DNA from: Lepidurus packardi
Lineage: Eukaryota > Arthropoda > Branchiopoda > Notostraca > Triopsidae
DNA: 64,000 nucleotides
NCBI GenBank assembly: GCA_023053545.1
Contig: JAKZAN010000005.1
Coordinates: forward strand, 9,486,001-9,550,000
Direction: 5' to 3'
Below the pieces are notes generated by a model. It was not told where the DNA came from and did not search any database. It saw nothing but the letters and a program-made list of their open reading frames with translations. The first letter of the stretch is position 1. Each line of letters opens with the position of its first letter. Below are positions 1 to 14,400 of the stretch, one piece after another. The translations under genes and the position numbers were made by a program.

Positions 1-1490
1 TATTCGGGTTGATTGCTTTTTTTGGAACGTCTCATAAATCTTGGGCATCTATTGATACAACTGATTGAGTTAATATGAATTTGAATTTAATAATGTAACT
101 TGAATTTGGAACTTGTTTTTGATCGTGTAACTGGAAGTTTTTCAAATTTTTAGAATTTCAAATTTCCTCAATTGCCAATTCTGTTTACGGAATTTCAAAT
201 TTTGGAGCTTCAGGGGTAGTTTCGGCTAGTGAAGTTATTACTACGAACATCTTCAGGCGGGGGAGGGTGGGAAGTTTTGACAGGAAATTGTACCCAGCCC
301 CTTTAACCCCCGTTGGGTTCGAAGTCTAGTCGGAGTGACTGAACCAAGCCAAATCTATTTTTTTTTTAGGAGAAACGACAGGTTTTCTCTCTTTTTCTAA
401 GGATTTGTCGAGTGCAAGGAAACTTCCGAGTGAGTACACGCACGTGTTTCTCCTGAGGTAGGTTTTTTTCTTTTTATTTATTTCCTGTGGGATTCCCTGT
501 AGCGAATAGCGATATTGCGATGCTGTATATAGCGACACAGCGACGCAATGGTTTACCTCGGATGTGTTTTGAGAAGGCTTGATATGGGGCACAATCAATA
601 CCGCACAATAATCCTTTTGAATGCTGGTTCTGTTTCACTTATTGTAGATTTCGTTCGGTGCTCAGCGAACTTTTTGAATGTATGGACGTGGTTTTCGCGG
701 CGAATTAACTGGTCTACGATAGCAGTTCTTCAGTCTCGCGTTTTAGTGCTTTGTGCTTTCAGGCACTACACGAACACTACTGACGGCAAGGGAAGCAAAA
801 CCACGAAGGAACCTAAAATCCAATGCCAATGCCACCGCGGCTGACAATGTAAAGACTGACGTCCGCCAGGGGCACTTTTCGACGTTTTACGAGTTGTAGT
901 CCGTGTATGAAACTAGATGGCATGAGCTGATTGACAAATACTCTCCTCCCATTTTAAAACTTTTTCGATTTTGAGATTGGGTAGTATTTGGTCCTGATCG
1001 AACAAGGAAATCTTGAGAATTTTCAATGCTTTTTTCGAGTTTTATTGTTTGTTAAGTTGAATTCAAATCGTGTGGGCTTTTTTTTAATGAAACTGGTGGA
1101 CAAGATAACAGTGGTGTTGAAAAGCGAAGAGTTGGGTTTTAAACCAAAGGAATTAGTCGTGATAAACTTGGCCAAAAATGTACAACGACCTCTTGCTTTT
1201 TAACCCTTCCTTCGAGTTTGAAAAAAAAATTGTTGCATTTATTTGACACTTGAATAACGGAATGTTTTGGAATTCCAACCCGTTTCGGTCATCAGGGTCG
1301 AGTGAACCGAATTTCCGGTTCGATATGCAAACTATGACTCATTTTGCACATTAGTCCCAGATTTCCTTTTATTTTTAATTTTTAGTTATTTCAAGGTTCT
1401 TTGTATTTCCTGTTTTATAAAGATGTCCACATCAAAAGGTTGACTAAACGAATTACCAACTTGACAAATCCGACAATCAAGCCCTTGCTA
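1..1490. other. Non-coding sequence downstream of slit
   Basis: AT-rich sequence with poly-T tracts and scattered short open frames. The longest (548-844, plus) shows no domain, signal peptide or credible splice context. I see no gene here. Confidence 0.5.
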
Positions 1491-1525
1491 GGAGTTGATT
1501 GTCGTGTTTGTGGACAATCAACTCC
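1491..1525. repeat. Perfect 13-bp inverted repeat (hairpin)
   Basis: GGAGTTGATTGTC at 1491-1503 is followed by a 9-nt spacer and its exact reverse complement at 1513-1525. A third partial arm, GACAATCAA, lies just upstream at 1472-1480, so two alternative hairpins can form. The function is unknown. Confidence 0.75.
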
Positions 1526-1636
1526 ATTCACGCCCAAAAAAACACCATGGGTTTTCTTTGGACGCGAAATTAATTTATAATTTAAACGGAATTCGTTCTG
1601 TATTTACTACTTAGTGACATTTTTGTGATAGTTATT

Positions 1637-1805
1637 AGTTAGAGCAGTGGTTCGGAAACTTTTTCGTTCGTGGTGCACTAACAGTATCCTTAATTCGCCG
1701 CGACGCCCCGCAGAACATATGCCTATATCTTCCGTGGCGTGCTTCAAGCCCACTGCGGCGCACCAGGGCGCCGCGACGCGCAGTTTGAGAACTACTGAGT
1801 TAGAG
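1637..1805. mobile_element. Non-autonomous hAT-type MITE (153 bp) with 8-bp target duplication
   Basis: The element occupies 1645-1797. Its left end is CAGTGGTTCGGAAACT; its right end, read on the other strand, is CAGTAGTTCTCAAACT, so the terminal inverted repeats match at 13 of 16 bases. It is flanked by the perfect direct repeat AGTTAGAG at 1637-1644 and 1798-1805. An 8-bp target-site duplication with CAGTG-like termini is typical of hAT elements. The interior is GC-rich, with CGCCGCGACGC motifs and no transposase, so it would have depended on a transposase supplied elsewhere. Confidence 0.85.
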
Positions 1806-2298
1806 GAATTTAGACTGCAACTATATGTGCACTTCGAATACAAGCAAAATATAAGCACTAGAAAAACAACGTTGTATCGTCTTGGTTTGTTGGTCTCAAA
1901 CGACTAAAATGGCTGGATGCTTCAATTCTGCTTTTTAGTTCGATCAGCTGCTCCTCTGATCCTTGTCTCCTCCAAGTTGGCCAAAGAAAATAGAAATCCG
2001 TTTGAAAAAATAACTGAAATAATTTAACTACCCCATGCTGGAAAGGTATAAAACCCTCAAGTACTACACATCCAAAATGTAAAAAAGGTCCTAAAAATGG
2101 AAGAATCTAACCAATTAATCGCCGAACTTGCATGCCAAAGACGAAGAAACGACGCTGGATAGACAGCAAGGTATTGTTGAACGCTCTGTACAAGGTAGAT
2201 ACTAGGCAACAAGACTGTGAGAAAATGCGACAAGGACAGAGAGATGAAGAAATAAAAATAGTAAAAAAAAACGTTGAGTATTATTATATACGCAATGG

Positions 2299-2321
2299 AA
2301 TAATAATAATAATAATAATAA
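2299..2321. repeat. (AAT)n microsatellite
   Basis: An uninterrupted run of AAT trinucleotides lies just downstream of the slit stop codon, possibly inside its 3' UTR. Confidence 0.8.
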
Positions 2322-2486
2322 AAAACTTTACGAGTCCATGCAAATAAAAGCTGCTTTCATTGCAAAAAAAATAATCTGCAATGGGAATAATACTATTACA
2401 TTATGGCGAAGAGGTATAGTTTGTGGCAAAAAACCAGCTTGGTATTTCGTACACACCCATTTCATGCGAAAGGGGAAATGCAGTTA

Positions 2487-5400
2487 TTAAACTTTACACT
2501 TGCGAGAGCACCCACATTTGCGCACAATTTCGATCTCCTTATTATAGCGGGTACCGTCATTGCATATTAGTTTGAGTCGCCGCTTCTTCGCACGGCGAGC
2601 TCGGCAGCATTCGTTGCCGCATCCCCCGGAGCAAATCGCATTGCGGATAGGTTTCGTCGAACGACAACCGTGTTCCATGTAGTAATCTCTGTATTGTTCC
2701 TTACGACAAGTTGGACCTATTCATGAAAGCAAAGAAAACAGAGAATTAGATACTACAATTTAATGACTAATAATTTTAGTCCGTTATCTTCAGTTATTAC
2801 TATATCTAGCTGTATATTGCTACATATTTAAGCCTATTTTTACCTTCTTCGCAGTATTTGCCTCCCCAACCTGTGGGACACTTGCAGGAGTACCCTCGAC
2901 CTTCTTTTTTACCCACACATTTGCCTCGGCGACATTTATGGTCACGGCAAGGGTCCATTCGGGCATTATTCTGGGAAATAGACGAATAAATAGTTGATTA
3001 TAAGAATTTAATAGGATATCATTACCGGTTCCGCCGCTATGTAGTTGGCCACCAAATCCGTCTGTTTCTTTGCTTCAGTCTGGGCTTCTTTCTCAGCCTT
3101 AGTCTTTTTGGGCTTTACTTTCACCTCCTTTTCCGGTTCTTTTTCGGGTTCTTCGGACTGACCCGCGCATCCGGGTGAGATTTTATGTTGGCGCGTAGCG
3201 GCTTGCTCAAAGTCAATGAGTTTGCCATTCAACCACATTTCTTTCAAGCATCCTACACAACAGTCCATTAATATCCTTGCTCATTAAGTTTCGGACATTG
3301 ATGTCAAAATTTACCCAGGAAACTGGTTCCGTTTCTCAAATGCCATTGTCTAAGCGCCGACTCAGCAATTTCTCCCGGTACTCCGCCGATATACAAAGGT
3401 GTGTTCACCTTCATGATTTCTTTCTCTCCCTCGTTGATAATCGAGCGTGCTAATCCCTTATTGATGCGCAAAGTGAAATTTTTCTTCAGAGACAATAACT
3501 CGACCACATGGTAGCGACCATCTGCGATGGTTTCATAGCTGAACATGGTAGAAACGGGGTAATTGCCCACGTCATAACTAACCCGAATACGCCCGCGGAA
3601 TAACTCGACCGCCCAATGTTGCTGTTCGCCATTATAAAGCAGAATTCCACTGTCTTGGGTGGTCGAAATAACTAACGTTATATTCACTTCCGGGCGAGAT
3701 TTCAACGCAGGGATTTCAATAAAGCTCGTATTATGCAGTAGACTAACGGTCGTGAGGAATTCACAGCGTTTGCCTGTGTAGCCAGCGGTGCATTTGCACA
3801 AGTAATCCGTAGTTCCGTGAGGTTGGAAGCAGACGCCATTTTGGCAGTCGTGTTGTTGACACGGGGACGTTTGAGGGTAGAGCAAGCTCACCTAATGAAT
3901 AGAATGTTAAACAAACTAATTATATATCCAATTATTTCATAAATAACAGAAAAGATTTGTACCAAAATCTATGAGAAACTTAAAAAAATTATATTTTTTT
4001 ATAAAAATAAAAAATTAAATTTAGAACTACAGTATATACATACGGGAAACTTTTTCTAGAAATATTGAGCTACGTTCGAGTAGTAGAAAATACATTTTGT
4101 AAAAATTCAGAAAATAAAACCTATAAAAAGGTTACAAGTTACATACCATAGGAGAAATTTCGCAGAATTTGCCAGTAAAGTCTGACGGGCATTTACAAGT
4201 ATAGCCATTGTTGCCATCGATACAGGTACCACCATTCTGGCACAAATGATCAACACAATCATCGTTATTGATGCTACAGTTCTGACCGCTGAAGCCCAAG
4301 GGACACTCGCACGTGTAATTGGTTTTGTGGTCAATACAAGGCGCTCCATTTTTGCAAGGATTGAATTCCTTGGTGCAAAACGGGATCATGCGGTCGCAGT
4401 ACTCGCCCATGTAGCCGTCCAAACATTCGCAACGATAACTTTCGATCTGGTCGACACAAGTGGAATTGTTGGCGCATTTATGGTCCACGCAATCATCGAT
4501 ATTCGTTTCACAACGGTCGCCCTCGAATCCATTTGGACAGTGACAACTATTTAGAAAAACAGAATTCAAAAATACAATTAGATTCTATCCTATTAAGCAA
4601 AATTTCCTTCAAATTGTTTCTATAAAAAATTAATTACTTATGGAGTATACTGTTCTTAATTTTTTTTTAAAAAAAGACGTAAATTAAGTTACTTAACATG
4701 TAAAACAAAAGTAAATTAAAAATCTTGCTTGCTAAAAATACTTAATGAAATTTGAATGTAATTTAAATCCACGAAAGTTGAAAATATTTAAGGAAATGAA
4801 TCACGGTTTGTAGTACCTGAATCGACCTTCTTCGAGTAATTTGCAAGTAGCTCCATTACGGCAAGGGTTTCCAAAGCAGGCATCAATGGCCGAGTCGCAC
4901 AATTTGCCATAATAGCCTGGGGCACAGGCACATTCAAAATCTCTTCCTTGAACGGCTCTGCAGGTGGCTCCGTTTTTGCAGGGGAAAGTATAGCATGCAT
5001 CGCATTTTGCCAAAATATCGTTTGGCACTTTGCCTAGAACACAGGAGAGTAAGGATGGAATTCTTGCAAATAAACAGACAGGTTAGTTTACTCTTGCACT
5101 GGAAACTGTCTGGGGCAGATGTTAAGAGCAGCTTGTCTCGTAAAGTGACTGGTTCGGCACATCGAGCAATTCCTGGCTCAACGTAATCACGTTTTACCCA
5201 CTCGGAGAGCCAACGTAATGAACAGTCGCAGTAAAAGGGATTAGCCCCCAGCGCTCTATAAATTGAAATCACGTTTTTTAATTGATAGGATCTTGAAAGA
5301 AAATAATTTGGGATACTCACAAATGGGTGATGGAAAGCAAATCGCGGAAGGTACCGTCACTCAAAAGGGAAACATCGTTTCCGTGCAAGGATCTAATTAG

Positions 5401-8400
5401 ATATACGAATTACATTTGGAAACTAATTTTCGAATTACTTTTGTAATATTTTTTTTATGATTAAATCTTTCTCAATAAGGTTCGATAAATTAAAACGTAC
5501 AAAATTCGGAGAGCGCGTAAATTTGCAAAAGCATCTCGTTGGACGCATTGCAGTTTGTTGTAACTGACGATCCTATCACATAAAGAAAATCGTTCATTTG
5601 AGTTCAAATCAGATGATCAATAAATTCCTTGAGACTTACAATGTCGAGAGCTTGGTTAAATTAGCAAACGTGCTGTTGCTCAAAACTGAGATTTGGTTAT
5701 TGCTTAGATCCCTACAGACAGCGATTATAAGATAACTACTTAAAAGCAATTTCATTTTTGTTTATACAATCTTGTCAAGGAGCTTAGATGATCCAATCGT
5801 TCCGAATGAATAGTTTGGATTTCATTGACATCCAAGTACAATTCGGTGGTTTCAGGCGGGATGTTTTTGGGAATTTCACGCAGTTTTGCGCGACCACATC
5901 TCACGACGGTCCCCGTGCAAATACACTTGGCAGGACAGTAATTGTCACCCAGACAACCTTCATCGTTGCTTTCGCCTAGACAACAGCAAGAACAAGAAGG
6001 ACACATTCTTCGTATTGAAAGGAGTCCGGACTTGAATAGGGAAACAAAAGACAACAGGAAACATAAAGGTGGTATACCAGTACATCGAAAGTCGTAAGAA
6101 GCAATGTCCTGGATGGAAACATCTTTGACTCGGGCTGGAGAGGCGCACTGAGGGTTGGCTGCCAAAATATCTTTGCCTTTTTTCCTCAGCCACTCTCCAA
6201 ACCATGCCAAATGGCAATTACAATGAAAAGGATTGCCTCGCAAGTTACTAAGACAAACAAAATAAAAGATTACGTTATGGTACGTGTGCCAAAGTGGAGC
6301 CAGGATAAAGAATTTGTCCTTCTTACAGCGATGAAAGCGATTTCAATTGGTCAAACGAGCCAGGAACTACACACGTAATAAAGTTGTCTGCCAAGGACCT
6401 GTAAAAGAACAACAAAAATAAAGACGGTTGAAATTGAGAGACAAACACCTTGAGGCCTTGTGCAACTGCAATAATAACTGACATTGAAAAACCGTGCTTA
6501 ATCAAGCTTTTTCGTAAACTTTAATTTTCATACGAAGGTCATGTTTCGAACATTTCCTATAGTTTCTTAAGCTTTGTTACGCTTTTTGTGAGGCCAATAA
6601 ACCGATCTTACTATCACTAAGTGATCTTTCCTAAGAATTCAATGACTTTAAATAACGTTTACGATGCAATTGACGGAAAAAAAGGAACTGTTCATTAACC
6701 CTTGGGCGAAATAAAATGACGCAACATTTTCGCAAGTTACCTTCTTACTTCCCTTATGGGGGAAAAACCCTAAGTTTATATATACCGGGAAGAGTTTGTA
6801 AGAGAAACTATTCTTAAAACCTTGTGATGTCACCCTCGGAGTACTTCTCCCTTTAAAAAAATAAAGCAGATAAGAAAAACACTGACGAAGCAAGACCTCC
6901 CCTTCAAACTAGCGGAAAAAGTAACAAAGCGTATGAACGCTCTTGTAAAATAAACGAGAATAAATAAACAAGGACCAAATTAGCCCGCCTATATCTTTTT
7001 CCATCACCAACCGTTGCATCCTTTTTTTTTTTAAAAAAAAAATAGCTTACAGGGTTTTGAGATTCAAAAGTCCAGCAAACATCTTGTTATGGATCTGCCG
7101 AAGTTGATTTTCCGCCAACAACCTAAGTATTGCAAGTTTATTTAACGATGTAAACAACTGCAATTTGACTTAAAATCGTCTTACAATTCTGTTAATACGT
7201 TGTTGCCTTCAAACACTGCATTTTCCACAACAGTGATCTGGTTTCGGCTCAGGTCTAGCTTTACTAGGCTCGGAAGATCCCGGAATACTTCATCAGCTCT
7301 AACTCTCGTCAATATGTTGTCATTCAGTAATCTGCACAAAGGAGGAGACACATTACATTTCCTTTCGAAACCAAATTTGGTTAATTTTTTCTCATGTGTC
7401 TTTACAAAATGGTGGTATCCAAAGGTAAATCCTTCGGAATGTCACGCAATCCTCTGCCTGAGCAGTCAACAGTTGTTCCTGAGCAAGTACAACTTTCTGG
7501 GCAAGGCTGCGTATCTTCACAATAGGCGTATTCTGATGCTGCATTGTTACCTGTATAGGAAAATAAGTGTCAGTTTTTCTTGACATGGTACGAGGACGAT
7601 TTCCCTATACCAGAACAGCGTGGCGCGTCGTCTAAAAGATTAATTAAACGACGTCGCTGCATCCGTTTGGGTGACTCGCAGCGCGCCCCGGATGTTTCCA
7701 CCGGATACTTCTGTAAGAATTCGGCTAACCAAGTTAAATGACAGTCGCACACGAACGGATTCCGTGCTAGATGTCTGCAAAGAGAATTAGGTTTAACCCA
7801 AAGAAAAGATTTGGTGACGGCTTAGATGACACTTACAAGGTTTGAACAGCGGTTAGACTGTCAAATGTTCCGTTGATTAAGGTTTGTATGCTGTTATCGT
7901 ACAAGGAACTAGAAAAAGAAAGTTGTCAAAACCAGGCTTTGTTACAAAATAAAAGAAAAAAGATATCAGACTTACAGGAGAGTCAGCTTGTGTAGATCAC
8001 GGAATGTATCCTTTCTCACGCAGGTAATTCGGTTGGCATTTAACAAACTATCAAGTTATAAAAAGAGCAATGATAAGTTCAAGGTCGTAAGATAACGTGA
8101 GTCTAATATAACAACGAGTGCGAACAATGGCGGCCGGATGTTAACCACAAAGTTCGCGCCCTTTTACCAAATCTGACACGTGGGTTAAGGAACGTGTGCA
8201 GAAATATTAATGTTTTCCTTACACAACAAATTCACACGAAGAGATACACACAAATGAAAAGCACGGAGATACTATCAAGAATGGCTACGTTATGTAAACA
8301 AGCCCTTAGGGAGAAATACCAGCGTAACAACCAACAATAAAAAGAAGAAATAAGTGAAACATGGAAAAGTACTTACAGTAACTGCAACTCCACAAGTCCA

Positions 8401-11400
8401 TGGAAGATCCCCGTTGGTAGCTCAGTGATTTTATTCCCGTACAAAACTCTAACAAGATGAAACGAAAGGACCGACAAAAGTTTTTGTTAGTGCTTTGAAA
8501 ATGAACGATACGTCGAAACTGCATACTTACAGGGAATTTAGAGTTCTCAAGCCTTGGAAAGCATCTGGAGCAATTTTGGCGATTTGATTATTGCTAAGGT
8601 CACTATCAAGGATATACCCAAGTTTTTAGCGAGTTTAGATTACGTATATGATTAAAACTTACATCCTCTTCAGTTTATTGTAAGCCTTAAAAGCTTTCGG
8701 AGGAATTTCGGTGATTTGATTTTGTTCCAATCGCCTAAAGACATAAAAATGTTACGAGTATTGTCTCTCTCTAACCAAAATAAGTCTCCAAGTTTACAAG
8801 AAAATATAAAAAGCACATTTTTAGGTCCTTGTGAGACTTGGAGTCATTACACTAGTCTTTTTCCAAGATGGCGACATGATCACAGGGAAGCGTGGAGCTA
8901 TTGGAAACGCCGCCATCTTGGAATTGTCCCAGATGACCTAATACAACCTGGAGGAGGCTCACGGGGGGCTTGATTTCTATTAGTATCCCCACAGGCAGCC
9001 TTGCAAAAACTGCAGAATCATATTAGACTTACAGTTCTGTGATACTGTAGGGCAAATATAACGGAATCCGGGTCATAGCCTTGTCTCTGCAGTCCACAAT
9101 TCCATCGGTACATTTGCAGGAAGTGGGACAAGGTGGCTCAACTACGCACTCCCCGGAAGATCGTTCCTGCTGGCCGCCTACGAGCGTTCAAAAGGTTATA
9201 CGAAACCCGCCCCTGAACTGTCACAGTCTTTCTTTTAATTATTCTACCCATCAAAAACTTACCAGCACACTTGAAGTCTGCGTCGCCCAGGTCGGTAATG
9301 ACTTTGCCTTTTAAGGAGAACGGGGCATGGCATCGTGTCAGCAAGCCCATTTTATTATTCCGTCGTAAAAAACGAGCGAGCCAAAGTAAGTTGCAGTCGC
9401 AGACGAATTTGTTGTCTGCCAAGCGCAAAACGCGAAGCTTGCCCAATCCATCAAAGACACTGACACGCAAAAACGCTAGGTTGTTATTATTCAGCGTTAC
9501 AATTTCCAAATCCTTCAATCCTTTTAAGGCGGACTCGTCCACGCATGATATCTGGTTATTATCCAATTGTCTAACAAATCGCCCAGGGGAGATGAACCAT
9601 AAAAAGCGATAAAAAAACGTTTTGTAAACAAAATTGATGGTTTCTGTCTTAACACTTACAAGTTACGGAGTGATAAAAGACCATGGAAAGACCGTTTCCC
9701 CACCACTGTCAGTTGGTTATGGCTTAAATCCCTACACGATAAAAGGGACAAAATGAATTAGCTGACGAAAGAAGCGACATGGCTAAGATTACAGTGTGAA
9801 TAGCAACACTGACTGCTTCCATTTCCTGATCAAAGAGATTATTAGACGTCAGTTTGTCTTTTCGGATTGACTTTTGACAGCAAAACAATGTAAAATGTCC
9901 GTTTCCATAAATTATATATATATAAAAAGATTTACAACATCAATTTTATCGCAAACTTGGCAAACGTTGATCGATTCGACCCCAACTATCTAGATTTGCC
10001 AATCTTTTTTTACCCATATTGAATACGAAGTATTTCTTCCGATTTCTGCATTGACTCTAGTGTCAAATTTACGAATATTTTTCTATTATCCAATATCGAA
10101 TCTACTTCAATTTTTAAGATTAATCGATTTAGCGAGTCCAAGGGTTAAGCTTTCAGGAATTTCAAGACTCGCTGCATGCGAAACCACACATTTTTTATTC
10201 CATACAGGATATGTTAGCTAAGAGAGCCTATTGTTGTGTATTTCTTCAGATATATCGAATCTCTTTGATCTCTTTTTGAGTCTCGTCAATTCCCCGGAAT
10301 TTTTTCTGATGCTATCAAGTTTTGCAATACTATCCAATTCCTTTGAATTCATCACACAAAAATTTCGATCCTCTGGATCATATTTATTTTATTTCCCCTG
10401 TTTTCTTCAATTTCCTCACATTCCCATCGTTTAACGCAGTAGCAAATCTTGGAGAATATTAAACACTTGAGATCTTCTTCGGCTCCCACATTTTATAAAA
10501 AATAAAAAATTTACTCAAGGCGTTGTATTTTACGATATTAAATTCGTTATTTTTTTTATAGATTTTTCCCGAAGGCTATAAAAGCGAGCCCGATAAAAGC
10601 AATACACTTGGCGGCAGCCTTGTTCTATAGTATTAAATTACCCCATAAATTACTAAGGGCAGGAGTTATGTCCATAATCGTCTGTGTGACATGGTACAAA
10701 TCTGTCTATTCTTTACCCCCCTCTTTTAGCTGCCTGAAACAAGGGACAGATCATGAAATACTCTGTTTAATGAGTATAAAGGATATATATCTGCAAGATA
10801 AGAAAAACCCTGGCAGTCCGGGAAAAAAATAAAAGAGTCGAATGTGAGATCCGCCCATTAACAAGGAAAAGGTCGTTCAGAACCTGCAACAGTCATAGGA
10901 AAAGTTCGGCCTGCTACGCGAAATGCTACACTCAGCGCCATAATTCATTGGGTTCCGGGAGGGTTAAGGGGGGCGTTTATCCTTTTTATATTTCTTCTGC
11001 CTCAACCAGAGAAACTCCCTTTGAGTTAAGGCTTTCCTTCACATTCATTTAGTGCCGAAAGCTCTTTCTTATATCTCTTTTCCTAATCCTCCATTCCGAT
11101 CTCGGCGTACAAATGCAAAGCTTAAGTACCCTTAACCATTAAAAAAAAAGGAGAATACCAGCGACATAAAAAAAATCCTCACATTTCATAGAAAACCCCA
11201 TATGGAAGAAAGTGGGAAGTTATAGGAAGGTAGCGTTGGATTTTTCCCGAGAAAATTTAAATATTTTTTTTCTCTAAAATATTTGAAAAGTCTGCTATTC
11301 TAGCACCTATACAAGGCTTCCTCTCGCACCCTCTCGCAGATCAAAGTCCGGTCACGCCGCCCCCCTTTTGGAAACAAATCTCTTAAATTCTCCAACTTGA

Positions 11401-14400
11401 CTTAACAACCCCGCCATCCTAATTAGAGCCGTAACTTGGCCTCAGCCAACATACGGTTACCTCCCAAAAGCTTTCTCAAACCTTCCCCGTAGCTTTCAAG
11501 CAGTGGTTAATTGGGGTTCTTTTCATTTTAACGAGAACTTTGTATGTTTTCCGCTTAAAACCAGGCCTCCGGGCTCGTATATAGTAAAAATAAATTGATT
11601 CTTACCGCCACCTTTATATTTGGCGGCTGACAAACATCCTAGGAAAGGTGTTGCCTAAGCCTTTTGGCCTGGAATCTTTATATATAGTAAGATGCCTTTT
11701 TCAGGTAACATAAATAGTGTTTACGAAACTCAAAAAATAAGCTCCGCCTACGACAAGCATCTCTACAAATTTTGCTACAAAAACTTTTGTTCATTTCCAG
11801 TCATGCTAATTTGAGTTTCTTTTCAATTGTGGTGAAAGAGAGAGGGGGCGGGACATATGTTAACAACGTCCGGACTGCGGAATGTTTTTGTACTATTTTT
11901 GCATTGGTAATACGGTACCTTACCCGATTTAGTGTTTTTCGAATAGCCTCTACTTGACTCCAACTTAATAGGAGTGTTTTAATTTGAAGAACTTAAAATT
12001 TTAACCCAAACGCAAGAAACTAAACTTCAAATTTAAGCAATACTTTGGTAGAAACTTGGAAAATTTAAACTTAGGTAATTACTTGCAAAACATTAAAGTT
12101 AAAGTAGTCAAAGTTTGAATGTCAGTTAGTGAAAGTGATCTTGCTGCCCTTGAATGTTTACTTTGGTTACAAATCAAAGCGTGAACGGGTTTTATCTTCA
12201 ATACATCGTCGATATCCGCAATCTGGGCAGATGGCCAAGCTTTTTTTTTTTAGTAAATTCTGAAAAGCTTGCAAAGTGAACATATCAAGATCCGAATACG
12301 TGTTTTTTATTCAGCGTTACAGTCTTGCAATCTTAATTAAGACTTCTAAGAACACTAATTAATTATTAATTAGGATTGTAATTTATTAAGCTTATTACTT
12401 ATGCTCAGTTTGTAATATTCTTAAGAGTTATAATCCGACTCAGACTTCAACAGCTTTAGCTAGGATTACATTAAGATGACTCAAAATCCACGATGGCTGC
12501 CGACTTTACGGACATCGACGATATTTTGGGAACCTCTGTAGATTTTTGTATCTACTTGAAAAGAAATTGTTGAGAAAATGTAGTTAACCCTAAAACTTGT
12601 AGCGTTTTCTATTTAAAGGAAATTACACGCAATTTAACGGAAGAAAATCTGAACCAACTTTCGGATTGCTGCAGTAATTAGGCCCCTGGGAATGTTCAAA
12701 CGGGGGAACACTCTACAATTTTCGAATTTTTATTTACGGAAAAAGACCTCGTTAGGGTCCCTGTTTGTGTCTGTTGTGTTCCGTACAGCTTTTGGGCCTG
12801 GAGAAAAATATCAGTTATGTTATGTACTACCTCGACTTGAGGAGGTTGGCCCGTTTGACCGGTCCCAAGGACGTCTGAGTGATGGATGGCCCCTTCAAGG
12901 TTTCTTTTTTCCTCCCCCATCATCCTCACGCTTGCTTTCAGATGCCGTGTGGGATAAAACGCATCATGTTTTGAAAAACGCAAAAATATGACAGGTTTCC
13001 CTAACCGGCTTCACCACTTTTGGCACATAGCGACTCCTCTATATCACGTATTACTTATCGACTTATTTAACGTAATCAAGAAATCAGTTTAATTAGCACA
13101 CGTTCGTCAAACACGCACTACCTCGAAAAAAATAAAACTTTTGTATATTTAGTATTATTGCATTAAAGAAGCTTGCGGGGATTGCATAGCGCTGTAGGGT
13201 TTCTTCGCTCCGAAATCAATCTTGCGCTACTAAGGAACCTTTCAACTTGAGAAAATGAAAAAGGAGAGAAATCCATCAAGTGAACAACTGATAACGCTGC
13301 TGACAGGCGCGGAGGAATGCCTTCGTCTCTAAATCTCAATTCTTCTCAATAACCAGACAACCGTGTGTCAAACAGGCCTTTAAACCGTACAAGCAGACGG
13401 TTAAACGGTTGTAATATATGGTTACTATCTCTACAATGTTATTGAAAGTATTTAAAGATTTAAAAAAACAAGAGCGGGTGGCGCCACCTTAGTACGATTG
13501 CCCTCACCTTTTAACAGCAAAGTTATCGATGTAACACAACATTTGGAAACTTTTGCTTACAAGTCTTGGTATCGTGTCCGCCTCCTGGTTTTATAGAACG
13601 TTATCATGACAAGAACGGATCTAGCATGATGGCCGCCAGCTAAGTCACGCTTGTCGAACCTTTTTAACTCATGCTCAGCTTCCTTTTGCCTAGCACGGCT
13701 CGTGGCTCTCCCTCTCTTGCCACCTTTGCGAGTCAAACGCATGGCCTAAGGGCACGAAATGAAATCGCTAGGGAGAAAGCTTCCTTTTTATTTTCTGGTC
13801 TGCTAAGGGTTAATAAGCTGCCAGGGAGGAAGGTTTGCAAGTAGAACCTCAAGTGCTCAGACACATGTGAGGAATTTTGTCAGAAAATCCTCTTGCAATA
13901 CATTTTGAAGTCAAAGGTACTGGGCAAAAGAATTCAGGTTCTTGCTCATTGAGATATACAGGATTAGTTGGGGAGTTAGAGAGCGTGTGAGTGAGCCGAT
14001 GATGGAAAAGCAAACCTAAAGACCTATAACTAAGTCGACAAATTAATTACGCTACATGGCAGCGAAACCGGTTAAGCACGTCATTACACTTGTAGTTTCT
14101 ACAGATTGGCCCATGTTCCTTGTACTCTTAATGACGCTTTGGGAACTTCCTAATTGACAGCGTTCTGTTGACAGAGACGTATATATACTTATGTGGTAGC
14201 TTTGCCATACACACAAACACTTGACAACGCTTACAAGTAGCATTCGTCAACAGGAATAAATAACCTGCCCCTGGCGGGCAACAAAAAACTGTGGTGACAC
14301 GCAAAACAACCATTGCGCTTATACCTTTACGACAGTAGTCATAAAGCGCCTTCAGCGGTTCAACGTTTAGCAATTCGATAGCCATACATACTAACGCTTT

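Noticed and set aside
548-844. 98-codon plus-strand frame near the left edge
   Set aside because: No homology that I recognise, no Kozak or splice support, and a cysteine/aromatic mix typical of chance frames.
12692-12991. Overlapping open frames of 95-99 codons on both strands in slit intron 4
   Set aside because: Simultaneous openness on both strands reflects local base composition. Neither product has a recognisable motif.
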